A DNA stretch of 64,000 nt, from positions 1 through 64,000 of the forward strand of contig CAYRNR010000016.1 of the NCBI GenBank assembly GCA_964425605.1. Reading direction: 5' to 3'. Source of the stretch: CAYRNR01 sp964425605 (GTDB lineage Bacteria; Myxococcota_A; UBA796; UBA9615; CAYRNR01). A model generated the notes under the pieces. It was not told where the DNA came from. It saw only the letters and a list, made by a program, of their open reading frames with translations, and did no database searches. Made by a program: the position numbers and the translations under genes. Shown here in pieces: positions 31,512 to 39,906 of the stretch (its first letter is position 1; the number at the start of each line of letters is the position of its first letter).

Positions 31512-32069
31512 TCATCCTCCGAGCATGCCGCGCTTGAGTTTTCCGTGGACCGGATCCGGCCCCAGCCAGATGCGGAACACGGCCTTTATGAATTCGAGAT
31601 CCTGGGTCCCGCCGCGGGGTACGCCGTTGAGCTGCACCCCCAAGCCGGCCCCCGGCAGATAGTAGATATCCACCACGTCGTCCACGGCCACTTCCTCCAC
31701 CGACGACGTGAGCATCTCCAGATCTTCGGTGAACGGCGCCGTGTCTCCGCCGGTGGCCTTGGCGAATCCCTCCTCGATGGCGGTGACCATCTGCGCGCCG
31801 GTCAGCCGGCCGTAGACCATGTGCATGCGGATGGCCGTGGCCTGCTGAGCGAGGCAGATGGCCTCGGCGTCCGTGGACTTTTTTGTCAGGTAGAGCCCAC
31901 CCACGTAGATGGGGATACGGAACTTGGTCCGGACCCCGGTTCCGTTGAGGACCAGGGTCTGGCCCTCGAAGGTCAGGGAATCGGGAAGCTTCACGCCGGC
32001 GACCTCCTCGGCGCCCGCGCCGCTGGCGAGCACCCACAACCCGAGCACCAGGCCCAACGCGCGATTCAT
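31512..32069 (-). CDS. secreted chalcone isomerase-like protein
   Basis: 185-residue member of the bacterial chalcone isomerase-like family. A signal peptide (LGLVLGLWVLASGAGA) is followed by AGVKLPDSLTFEGQTLVLNGTGVRTKFRIPIYVGGLYL, the family hallmark, and later MHMVYGRLTGAQMVTAIEEGF. Plant CHI catalytic residues are usually lost in these bacterial proteins, which are thought to bind fatty acids or other hydrophobic ligands. I prefer the ATG at 32069 because the longer start at 32099 spoils the signal peptide. Divergent from gltS. Confidence 0.88.
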   Translation of the reverse strand: MNRALGLVLGLWVLASGAGAEEVAGVKLPDSLTFEGQTLVLNGTGVRTKFRIPIYVGGLYLTKKSTDAEAICLAQQATAIRMHMVYGRLTGAQMVTAIEEGFAKATGGDTAPFTEDLEMLTSSVEEVAVDDVVDIYYLPGAGLGVQLNGVPRGGTQDLEFIKAVFRIWLGPDPVHGKLKRGMLGG

Positions 32070-32088
32070 GCCACCGTCCCGGGTCCTG

Positions 32089-32118
32089 TTGACCGGCATC
32101 CGACCGTGCGCCTAGGAT
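32089..32118 (+). promoter_or_regulatory. candidate promoter of the gltS operon
   Basis: TTGACC (32089-32094), 18 bases, TAGGAT (32113-32118): five of six and four of six consensus matches. It is placed 38 bases before the gltS start codon in the divergent spacer. Confidence 0.42.
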
Positions 32119-32156
32119 CCAGGCCTCCCCGACTCTTTCGCGGATGGGACGAGCCG

Positions 32157-33365
32157 ATGACGGTGCAGCTGAATCTCGTGCAGACCTGTGCGCTGGCCCT
32201 CGGCGTGCTCATGCTGGGCACCCTGCTCAACCGGTTCATCCCGTTCCTGCGCAACAACAACATCCCCGAACCCGTGGTGGGCGGCATCGTCTTCGCGGTG
32301 TTCAGCATGATAGCCCACTCCCAGTTCGGCTTCTCGTTCGCCTACGACATGTCTCTCAAGACGCCGCTGATGCTGGTGTTCTTCACCACGGTGGGTCTCG
32401 GGGCGTCGATCAAGCTGCTGATCCGTGGCGGTCCGAAGGTGCTGCTGTTCCTCGGCATCGCCACGATCTACCTGATCATCCAGAACGCCACCGGGGTCAC
32501 CCTGGCGTGGGCCACGGACATGCACCCCCTGGTGGGGCTGCTGGCCGGCTCCATCACCCTGTCGGGCGGCCACGGCACCGGCGTGACCTACGCCGAGATC
32601 TTCACCGACGTGCACAACATCCGCGGCACCATGGAGCTGGCCATGGCCTGCGCCACCTTCGGGCTGGTGCTGGGCGGCCTGATCGGCGGGCCGGTGACGA
32701 AGCGGCTCATCGACAAGTTCAAGCTCAAGCCCGAGGAGTACCGGCACGAGCGCAAGACCGAGGAGGTGACCTACGACCTGGACGAGGAGGACGACGTCAC
32801 CCCGCGCAAGATGCTCGAGACCATCACGATCATCGCCGTGTGCATGGTGCTGGGCGACCTGCTCTACCGCTTCTTGATGTCCCACGGCCTGACCGTGCCG
32901 TCGTTCATCTGCTCGCTGTTCCTGGGCCTGGCGATCACCAACATCTTCGACCTCACCGGCATCTACAAGATCAACAAGGAGACGGTGGACCAGTGGGGCA
33001 CCATCAGCCTGTCCGTCTTCCTGGCCATGGCGCTGATGTCCCTGCGGTTGTGGGAGCTGCTGAATCTGGCCGGCCCGATGCTGTTGATCCTGCTCGCGCA
33101 GACCGCGGTGATGGTCCTGTTCGCCACCTTCGTGACCTTCCGCGTCATGGGCCGGGACTACGACGCCGCCATCATGGCCGGCGGCCACTGCGGCTTCGGC
33201 ATGGGCGCGACCCCGACGGCCGTGGCCAACATGGAGGCGCTGGTGTCGCGCTACGGCCCCTCGCCCCAGTCGTTCCTGGTGGTCCCGATGGTGGGGGCGT
33301 TCTTCATCGACATCGCCAACGCGCTGGTGATCCAGCTGTTCTTCGCTGTCCCGGGGGTGAGGTGA
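32157..33365 (+). CDS. gltS: sodium/glutamate symporter
   Basis: 402-residue inner-membrane carrier of the ESS/GltS family with about ten helices in two inverted halves. Hallmark segments: RFIPFLRNNNIPEPVVGGIVF near the start, SITLSGGHGTGVTYAEIF in the first reentrant region, and AGGHCGFGMGATPTAVANMEAL in the second. A charged loop with RHERKTEEVTYDLDEEDD separates the halves. Expected to import glutamate with sodium. The ATG at 32157 is the first codon that gives the family N-terminus. The next gene starts 4 bases after the stop, so it leads a three-gene operon. Confidence 0.94.
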   Translation: MTVQLNLVQTCALALGVLMLGTLLNRFIPFLRNNNIPEPVVGGIVFAVFSMIAHSQFGFSFAYDMSLKTPLMLVFFTTVGLGASIKLLIRGGPKVLLFLGIATIYLIIQNATGVTLAWATDMHPLVGLLAGSITLSGGHGTGVTYAEIFTDVHNIRGTMELAMACATFGLVLGGLIGGPVTKRLIDKFKLKPEEYRHERKTEEVTYDLDEEDDVTPRKMLETITIIAVCMVLGDLLYRFLMSHGLTVPSFICSLFLGLAITNIFDLTGIYKINKETVDQWGTISLSVFLAMALMSLRLWELLNLAGPMLLILLAQTAVMVLFATFVTFRVMGRDYDAAIMAGGHCGFGMGATPTAVANMEALVSRYGPSPQSFLVVPMVGAFFIDIANALVIQLFFAVPGVR

Positions 33366-33369
33366 CGCG

Positions 33370-34869
33370 ATGACCGCGCTCCGTCTACTGATCACGCTGA
33401 CGATCGTGGCGAGCCTCGCGGGCTGCCGCCGCGGACCGGACACCGAGGAGCTGCGCGCGGAGCTGCAGCAGAGCCTGGACGAGGACTACGTCGAAGGGCT
33501 GTTCGAGGTGGCCGACCTGTCCCGCAAGGGGGTCTTCCCGTACAAGGTCGACGGCGACGAGCGCGACCGCCTGCTGGTCTACTACGATGCGGAGATCGAG
33601 TTCCAGCGCGACCACCGGCTGACGGACTGGGAGAACATCGGCGTGGGCTCGCTGCTGGGCGTGCTCGGCGCGACGCCCCAGGGCGTGGCGGGCGTGGAGC
33701 CGGACGGCAACACCGCCGGGGATCGCCTGGTCGTCTACGGCGCCGCCCCCTACGCGCGCCAGGACGACGCCTGGCAGGTCGCCGCGGATCGCGGTGAGGC
33801 GGGCCTCCAGGCCGGCGAGGTCACCCAGCCCGGGGACATCCACGAGTCCCTCGACCACACGCCCCGTCAGCGCCGCCTCATGCGCCTGGAGCAGGTTGGG
33901 GCCGGACTGGACCGGGCCGGAGACGACCTCGCGGTGAGACGGTTCGACGCCGATCTGGAGCGCTTCGTGGCCCTCGAGGAGTGCAGGATCGCCGCCGCCG
34001 ACGGGCGGCCCGCCCTGGCCACGGGCCAGAACTTCGGCGAATACGCCGCGCTGGGGACGGCCCTCGCCGCGGTGCTCACCGACGCGGGCGCCGAGGCGTG
34101 CCTGCTCGCCACCGCCGGGAGCGTGGAGAACTGCGAGCGCCTCGCCGCCGGCGACGTCAACTTCGCCCTGGCCCAGGGGGACGTCGCGGCCATGGCCTAC
34201 GCCGGCACGGGCATCTTCGACGGCCACGTGCCTGCCCAGGACCTCCGGGTCCTGTCCGCCCTCTACCCCGAGGCCGTCCAGATCGCGACCCTCGAGGGCA
34301 CCGGAGTCCGCGAGCTGGCCGACCTGACGGGCCGCAGGGTCTCCCTGGGAGAGGCCGGCTCCGGCACTCGCGCCAACGCCATGCGAGTCCTGCGCGCCGC
34401 GGGCATCCCGGTGGGCCTGCTCGACGCCGCGGACAGCCGCCCCACGGCCGAGGCCCTCGACGCCCTCGCCGCCGGTGAGCTGGATGCGGTGTTCGTCACC
34501 GCCGCGTGGCCCCTGGGCGCGCTGACGGACCTGGCCGCGCGGGCCGATCTTCGCCTCGTGTCCATCCCCGCCGAGACCATCGAGCGCCTCGCGTCCATCG
34601 ACCGCGCGCTGGTGGAGGTGACCCTCCCCGCCAACACCTACCCGGGTGAGCGAGCGCCCTGCCGCACGGTGGCGGTCACCTCGATGCTGCTGTCCCGCGC
34701 CGACGTGGACAACGCGCTGGTGACGACCCTGCTCGAAGCCACCTTCGACCACGTCCAGCAGCTCGGGGAGCACAGCTCCCACGCCTGGTACGTGTCGCCG
34801 GCCACGGCGAAGACGGGCGCGTCGATCCCGCTGCACTCGGCCGCCGACCGATACCTCGCCGGGCGATGA
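33370..34869 (+). CDS. TAXI-family solute-binding-like lipoprotein with extra N-terminal domain
   Basis: 499-residue lipoprotein (lipobox ASLAGC, Cys19). Residues about 210-499 match the TAXI class of TRAP-transporter binding proteins: ALATGQNFGEYAALGTALAAVL, FALAQGDVAAMAYAGTG, RVLSALYPEAVQIATLEGTGVREL, RVSLGEAGSGTRANAMRVLRAAGI and LDAVFVTAAWPLGALTDL. Residues about 25-205 form a domain unknown to me (LFEVADLSRKGVFPYKVDGDERDRLLVYYDAEIEFQRDH). TAXI proteins normally work with a fused DctQM permease, which is absent; the adjacent permease is GltS. It may present a ligand such as glutamate, or act as a sensor. Confidence 0.85.
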   Translation: MTALRLLITLTIVASLAGCRRGPDTEELRAELQQSLDEDYVEGLFEVADLSRKGVFPYKVDGDERDRLLVYYDAEIEFQRDHRLTDWENIGVGSLLGVLGATPQGVAGVEPDGNTAGDRLVVYGAAPYARQDDAWQVAADRGEAGLQAGEVTQPGDIHESLDHTPRQRRLMRLEQVGAGLDRAGDDLAVRRFDADLERFVALEECRIAAADGRPALATGQNFGEYAALGTALAAVLTDAGAEACLLATAGSVENCERLAAGDVNFALAQGDVAAMAYAGTGIFDGHVPAQDLRVLSALYPEAVQIATLEGTGVRELADLTGRRVSLGEAGSGTRANAMRVLRAAGIPVGLLDAADSRPTAEALDALAAGELDAVFVTAAWPLGALTDLAARADLRLVSIPAETIERLASIDRALVEVTLPANTYPGERAPCRTVAVTSMLLSRADVDNALVTTLLEATFDHVQQLGEHSSHAWYVSPATAKTGASIPLHSAADRYLAGR

Positions 34870-34889
34870 CGGCCGGGGAGGCTCCCACG

Positions 34890-36545
34890 ATGATCCGCCG
34901 GCTCGCGCTGGCCCCGCTGCTGCTCCTGGTGGCCTGCTGCGGTGGGCCCGCCCCGCAGCCGGCGCCGCTCGTCGTCGGTACCCACTGGCCCGGCGCGACC
35001 GCCTCGGAGATGGACCTCCTGGTCGGGCGCTCGCTGGAGACCTCGGTGATCGGGATCGCGGGGGTCACCGGCACGCGGTCCCTCAGCATGGGCGCGGATC
35101 ACGCGCTGTGGGTGGAGTACGAGGGGAGCCGCGTCGAGGGCAGGATGCGGCTCGTCGACGCGTTGGCCCAGGTCCAGCTGCCCGTGGACGCCTCGCCACC
35201 CTGGTTGGGTACGGGGGGCTCGTCGCTGCGTCCTCGGCTCTGGATCGTCCTCTCCGGGGACACGGCCCGCGACGCGCTGTCGGCCGCGGCCGACGAGATC
35301 GCGCTGGCCGGGATGACGGTCGTCGGCACGGAGCGCGCGGACGTGCGGGGGAGCGCGAGTCAGCGCGTCGCGATCCGGGTCGAGCACGCGCGTGCCGCCG
35401 CGTACGGCGTGACCCCTAACGAACTCGTCGAGGCGGTGCACGCGGCCTCGTCGGAGGGGACCCTCGACGCGCTGGCGCACACACCCGTCGGCGGACGAAC
35501 CGCCCAGATCGTGCTCCTCGCCGACGTGGCCACCGTCGAGTACGGGCCCGGCGCGAGACGGTCGCGGGTCTCCGCCGGCGGGGCCGAGGCCGTCCTCGTG
35601 GAGCTCGTGGCTGCAACCGACGTCGAACGCGCGACGTTCGAGGAGGCCGTGACCGCGGCCCTCGAGCGCACGCTCCCGACCCTCCCCGAGGGCGTGGACG
35701 TGGCCGTGGTGGCACCGGACGAGGCCGGCCTCGTGGTGGACGTGACGGGCCCGCGGGACGCCGAATTCCTGGACCGGATCGCCGCCGAGCTCTCCGAACT
35801 GGCCGACGAACTCGGTGCGGACGAGATCCACGGCCAGGTCGGCGTGCCGATCCACGCCGACGTGCCCCGGGCCATCGACGACGGGACCGCTCGCCTCCAC
35901 CTCGGCTGGTCCGGGGCGCCGCCGGAGGGGGCGCGCGAGCGTCTGCGGGTCGCGTGCGAGGGCCATCCGGGGGTGTCGTGCTGGGTTCACTCGCCCCACA
36001 GCGCGACGGCCACCCTGGTCGTCACCGCCGGCGACGAGGCCGCCCTGGAGGTGGCCGCCGAGGTGGCGGACGCGGCCGCCGGCGTGACCGGCGTGCTCTC
36101 TGCGCACCACGTCGCGCCGCCCCAGGAGCCGGTGATCTCGGTGCGCCCGGACCGCGACAAGCTCGCGCGGCTGGGCCTCTCACCCGCGGACGTGAGCCGC
36201 GCCGTGACCTCGGCGACGGTCGGGCTCGCGGCGGGCCAGGCGTTCGACGGCCATCGGTACGTACCCATCGTCCTCCACTGGGGCGAGATCGAACAGGACG
36301 ACGCCCGGGCCATCGCCGATCTCGAGGTCTTCGGCACGCTGCGGGAGGCGCCGATACCCCTGATGGAGGTCTGCACCATCGAGCTCGGCGCCGAGCCTCG
36401 CGCGATACGCCGCGTCAACGGTCTGTGGGCGACCAACGTGCTCGTCGAGCTCCCCACGCGCGGGCAGGGGCGCGTGCGCAAGCGGCTCGAGGCCGCGGTG
36501 CGCGAGGTGGCGCTGCCCGGCGGCGCCGCGGTGACGTTCGAGTAG
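34890..36545 (+). CDS. lipoprotein resembling the RND-pump porter/docking domain without membrane helices
   Basis: 551 residues with a lipoprotein signal (LLLLVAC, Cys16) and no further hydrophobic helix. The mature chain reads like the two periplasmic loops of an AcrB/CusA-type pump joined directly. Loop-1-like: THWPGATASEMDLLVGRSLE, IAGVTGTRSLSMGADHALWVEY, RVEHARAAAYGVTPNELVEAV, GAEAVLVELVAATDVE. Loop-2-like: ISVRPDRDKLARLGLSPADV near residue 417, DGHRYVPIVLHWGE, EAPIPLMEVCTIELGAEP, AIRRVNG. I prefer the ATG at 34890 (GGAGG 8 bases before) to a start at 34866. Without proton-translocating helices it cannot pump; binding, chaperoning or docking to an outer-membrane partner is inferred. Confidence 0.8.
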   Translation: MIRRLALAPLLLLVACCGGPAPQPAPLVVGTHWPGATASEMDLLVGRSLETSVIGIAGVTGTRSLSMGADHALWVEYEGSRVEGRMRLVDALAQVQLPVDASPPWLGTGGSSLRPRLWIVLSGDTARDALSAAADEIALAGMTVVGTERADVRGSASQRVAIRVEHARAAAYGVTPNELVEAVHAASSEGTLDALAHTPVGGRTAQIVLLADVATVEYGPGARRSRVSAGGAEAVLVELVAATDVERATFEEAVTAALERTLPTLPEGVDVAVVAPDEAGLVVDVTGPRDAEFLDRIAAELSELADELGADEIHGQVGVPIHADVPRAIDDGTARLHLGWSGAPPEGARERLRVACEGHPGVSCWVHSPHSATATLVVTAGDEAALEVAAEVADAAAGVTGVLSAHHVAPPQEPVISVRPDRDKLARLGLSPADVSRAVTSATVGLAAGQAFDGHRYVPIVLHWGEIEQDDARAIADLEVFGTLREAPIPLMEVCTIELGAEPRAIRRVNGLWATNVLVELPTRGQGRVRKRLEAAVREVALPGGAAVTFE

Positions 36546-36549
36546 CCGC

Positions 36550-37425
36550 CTACCGTCTCACCGACGCCGCCACGTCGCGGCCGATCTGCCAGGCGAACCC
36601 CAGGAATCCCAGGGCGTTGAAGGTCTCCCGCATCTCGTAGGGCAGGTGCTCGCGGAGCCAGAACGGTGCGGAGATGGCGAAGATGATCTTGGTCGCCACG
36701 GCCAGGCACAGCAGGACGGTCAGCAGCCGGGTGGCCCGGTGTAGCCGCGGCGTGCGGAGGCTGTACACGAGCACCCCCACGAGCACCGCGAGCATGATCC
36801 ACGAGATCAGGCGCTGCTCGTCGAACCCGCCGCTGCCGCGGAGGTCCGCGGGGATGAAGTACATGGCGGCCACGGTGAACGGGACCATGAAGATGCCCGT
36901 GGGCAGGGGGAAGCGGAACCGGTCCAGCGTGTCGGCGAACCAGGGCCAGACCAGCCTCAGCAGCGGCAGGATGAAGCCCGCCGTGAGGGCGATCATCGCC
37001 ATGATCCGGTTGGAGACGCCGGTGTGGAGGTTGTGGAGGTTCACCCCGGTCTGCATGCTGATGTCCAGCCAGTAGTCCGGTGTGCGGAAGAACAGGAACC
37101 GCTGACCGTAGTCCAGCTCCTCGAGCCCGGCGAAGAACAGCGCCGCGGCGAAGACCAGGACGAAGGCGTGCAACACACCGACCGGCCTCAGGCGACGAAA
37201 CGCCCGCACCGCGGTGAACGTCATGAACAGTCCCCCCGCCAGGTAGGCCATGGCCTGGGACATCTCGTACACCGCGTCCTCGGGCAACATGTACTCGATG
37301 GCGGGCGGGTACAGGGCGAGCGCGACGTACGGCGGTACGGTGACGACGAACACCAGGGCGTACATGAATGTCCAGGACCGCCGGGAGTCGTGTCGATTGG
37401 GCGTGTCCGAACCGGCTGAGTTCAT
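36550..37425 (-). CDS. multi-pass inner-membrane protein, unknown function
   Basis: 291 residues with about seven membrane helices (for example YALVFVVTVPPYVALALYPP, VGVLHAFVLVFAAALFFAGL, LISWIMLAVLVGVLVYSL). The segment GLEELDYGQRFLFFRTPDYW followed by NLHNLHTGV resembles a recurring motif (EE..GQR..g..TP..n.q.e.NLHN) in uncharacterised bacterial membrane proteins; the conserved acidic pair and His suggest a catalytic or binding site in the membrane. GAGGAG precedes the ATG. Four bases from the convergent RND-like gene and divergent from the carbamoyltransferase gene. Confidence 0.8.
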   Translation of the reverse strand: MNSAGSDTPNRHDSRRSWTFMYALVFVVTVPPYVALALYPPAIEYMLPEDAVYEMSQAMAYLAGGLFMTFTAVRAFRRLRPVGVLHAFVLVFAAALFFAGLEELDYGQRFLFFRTPDYWLDISMQTGVNLHNLHTGVSNRIMAMIALTAGFILPLLRLVWPWFADTLDRFRFPLPTGIFMVPFTVAAMYFIPADLRGSGGFDEQRLISWIMLAVLVGVLVYSLRTPRLHRATRLLTVLLCLAVATKIIFAISAPFWLREHLPYEMRETFNALGFLGFAWQIGRDVAASVRR

Positions 37426-37441
37426 CGGGTCTCCTCGTGCA

Positions 37442-37456
37442 TGGTAAAAGATACCA
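37442..37456. promoter_or_regulatory. short palindrome in the divergent spacer before the carbamoyltransferase gene
   Basis: TGGTA and TACCA flank AAAGA, in the only AT-rich part of the 50-bp spacer. It could be an operator acting on both divergent genes. Short arms make chance occurrence possible. Confidence 0.3.
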
Positions 37457-37475
37457 CTCGGAAGGACTCCAAACG

Positions 37476-39191
37476 ATGAACATCATTGGCATCCACCAGG
37501 GCCACAATGCATCCGCTTCCCTGCTCCAGGACGGCCAGCTCACCCACGCGGTGCAGGAAGAGCGGTTCACCGGCGTCAAGAACCAGCCCGGGTTCCCGGG
37601 CCACGCGATCCGCTGGATACTCGAGAACAGCGGGCTGATCCCGCGGGACATCCACCACGTGGTCCACGGCTCGTGGAACAAGACCCTGGACCTGAGCCGG
37701 GACGAGATCCTCGAGGTGTACCGGGGGCAGGCCCAGCGTTCGAAGCGCGTGGAGGGGATGACGCAGCTGAAGGTCGCCCGCGCGACGATCCTCAAGAAGG
37801 TGGGCCTGTACGAGAAGCTGAAGCTGGCCCTGGACGACGGGCTGTTCGAGGAGACGCGCGCCCTGTTCGAGGGACAGACCGACCGGATCTCCTCGCGCGA
37901 CCACCACCTCTGCCACGCGGCGCAGGCGTACTACATGTCGCCCTTCGCCGACGGCGACGCCCTGGTGCTCACCGCGGACGGCTCCGGGGACGGCCTGAGC
38001 GCCTCGGTCTGCGTGGGCCGGGGCGGCCGGCTCGAGCGGATCGCCGAGACGTCCGACGGCCACTCCCTGGGCGACATCTACGCCCGCGTGACCTTCATGA
38101 TGGGCATGGTGCCGCTGGAGCACGAGTACAAGCTCATGGGCATGGCGCCCTACGTCTCCAGCCGCTACGCCGAGAAGGTGTGCAGGATCTTCGAGTCCTA
38201 CCTGGAGATCGACGGACTGAACTTCCGGCGCAAGACGCCCGAACCCACGCAGTACATCGGCAAGCGGCTCGCGCAGGACCTGAAGTACGTGCGCTTCGAC
38301 AGCGTCGCGGCCGGTCTCCAGCTGTTCACCGAGCGGCTCATGGCCCGGTGGGTCCGCAACGCCATCCAGCACACCGGGATTCGACGGTTGGCCTGCTCCG
38401 GTGGGACGTTCATGAACGTCAAGGCCAACGGCGTCATCGGCGCGTTCGACGAGGTGGACGAGATCTTCGTGGCGCCGAGCTGCGGCGACGAGAGCCTGTC
38501 CATGGGCGCTGCCTACCTCACCTGCGCCGAGGAGGGGGGAACACCTCGACCGCCCGAGGCGCTCTACCTCGGACCCGACCTGGTGCAAGAAGATCTGCGT
38601 GAGGCGGTGGGGGCGGCCGACTTCTTCGAGGTGGAGGAGCCCGCGGATGCCGCCGCTCGCGTCGCCGAGCTGCTGGCCGGCGGCGAGATCGTCGCGCGCT
38701 GCTGTGGGCGCACGGAGTTCGGCGCCAGGGCCCTGGGCAACCGCAGCCTGCTCGCCGATCCCTCCCGGCCCCACATCGTTCGCATCCTCAACCAGATGAT
38801 CAAGATGCGCGATTTCTGGATGCCGTTCGCCCCCATCGTCATGCAGGACCGCCAGGAGGGGTACTTCATCAACCCCAAGGGCATCCGCTCGCCGTACATG
38901 ATGATGGCGTTCGACACCGTCGAGGAGCGCTTCGAGGACATGGCGGCCGCCCTTCAGCCCGCGGATCGCTCCTCCCGGCCGGAGATCCTCGAGCGCGGCC
39001 AGAACCCCGAGATGGAGCGCGTGCTGGACCTGTTCGAGGAGCGGACGGGACGTCCGGTCCTGCTCAACACGTCGTACAACATCCACGGCGAGCCCATGGT
39101 CTCGGGGGTCCAGCAGGCCATCGACGTGTTCCGGCGCTCCGGACTGAACTGGTTGTGGCTGGACAGGTACGTGTTGCACAAGATCGCTTGA
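37476..39191 (+). CDS. carbamoyltransferase (NodU/CmcH family)
   Basis: 571-residue O-carbamoyltransferase with the N-terminal Kae1-like domain (GIHQGHNASASLLQDG, SRDHHLCHAAQAYYMSPF, LTADGSGDGLSASV, GGTFMNVKANG, PSCGDESLSMGAAY) and the C-terminal YrdC-like domain (RTEFGARALGNRSLLADP, MPFAPIVMQD, RPVLLNTSYNIHGEPMV). These enzymes transfer carbamoyl from carbamoyl phosphate through carbamoyl-AMP to hydroxyl groups of sugars or antibiotics. A GGAAGGA ribosome site fixes the ATG at 37476. Lying at the edge of an exopolysaccharide locus, it may carbamoylate a sugar of the polymer. Confidence 0.94.
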   Translation: MNIIGIHQGHNASASLLQDGQLTHAVQEERFTGVKNQPGFPGHAIRWILENSGLIPRDIHHVVHGSWNKTLDLSRDEILEVYRGQAQRSKRVEGMTQLKVARATILKKVGLYEKLKLALDDGLFEETRALFEGQTDRISSRDHHLCHAAQAYYMSPFADGDALVLTADGSGDGLSASVCVGRGGRLERIAETSDGHSLGDIYARVTFMMGMVPLEHEYKLMGMAPYVSSRYAEKVCRIFESYLEIDGLNFRRKTPEPTQYIGKRLAQDLKYVRFDSVAAGLQLFTERLMARWVRNAIQHTGIRRLACSGGTFMNVKANGVIGAFDEVDEIFVAPSCGDESLSMGAAYLTCAEEGGTPRPPEALYLGPDLVQEDLREAVGAADFFEVEEPADAAARVAELLAGGEIVARCCGRTEFGARALGNRSLLADPSRPHIVRILNQMIKMRDFWMPFAPIVMQDRQEGYFINPKGIRSPYMMMAFDTVEERFEDMAAALQPADRSSRPEILERGQNPEMERVLDLFEERTGRPVLLNTSYNIHGEPMVSGVQQAIDVFRRSGLNWLWLDRYVLHKIA

Positions 39192-39207
39192 GGACCGGGA
39201 GGGTACC

Positions 39208-39900
39208 GTGCGTCAGCTGATCCCCATCGCCCTGTGTGTGGCCGCCGTGTTCGCGGCGGCGGGCTGTCTGAGTGACGAGGAGAAGGCGCGGCGCACGCTC
39301 CAGGTCCAGGGTGTGGAGTACACCGAGGACGCCTTCGTGGCCCAGGCCGGCGCCGGCGCCACGGACATGGCGCAGCTGTTCCTGACCGCCGGGATGAGCG
39401 TGGACGCCCGGTCCACCGAGGGCAGGACCGCGCTGCACGAGGCCGCGGCCGCCGCGAACGAGGAGGCCATGGGCTGGCTCCTGGAGCACGGGGCCAGCCT
39501 CCAGGCCGCCGACGCCGACGGCTGCGCCGTGATCTGGCGGCCCGTGCTCGAGCCCGATCCTCGCGTCCTGACCTACCTGCTCGAGCAGGGCGCGGCCGTG
39601 GACTCGCGAGACAGCCGCGGGCGCACCCCCCTGGTCCACGCCGCCGCGGCCGACGAGGTGGACATCGTCCGATTGCTGCTGGACGGTCACGCGGACGTGA
39701 ACGCGAAGACCGCCATCGGCGTCACCCCCCTGATGAACGCCGCGGTGACGGGCGGCCCCGAGATGCTCGGCATGCTGCTCGACGCGGGCGCGGACAGCGC
39801 CGTGACCGACAGCAACGGCAAGACCGCCGCGGACGTGGCGCGCAGCTTCGATCGAGAGGACAACGCGGCGTTCATCGAGGCGAGGGTGAGCGCACAGTAG
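39208..39900 (+). CDS. ankyrin-repeat lipoprotein
   Basis: 230-residue lipoprotein with lipobox FAAAGC. After a short spacer there are about five ankyrin repeats, for example EGRTALHEAAAAANEEAMGWLLEHGASL, RGRTPLVHAAAADEVDIVRLLLDGHADVNAK and IGVTPLMNAAVTGGPEMLGMLLDAGADS. Ankyrin repeats bind proteins; here the module faces the periplasm or cell surface. The start is GTG with GGGAGGG upstream. Sixteen bases after the carbamoyltransferase gene, so probably co-transcribed. Confidence 0.9.
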   Translation: MRQLIPIALCVAAVFAAAGCLSDEEKARRTLQVQGVEYTEDAFVAQAGAGATDMAQLFLTAGMSVDARSTEGRTALHEAAAAANEEAMGWLLEHGASLQAADADGCAVIWRPVLEPDPRVLTYLLEQGAAVDSRDSRGRTPLVHAAAADEVDIVRLLLDGHADVNAKTAIGVTPLMNAAVTGGPEMLGMLLDAGADSAVTDSNGKTAADVARSFDREDNAAFIEARVSAQ

Positions 39901-39906
39901 CCCGGG

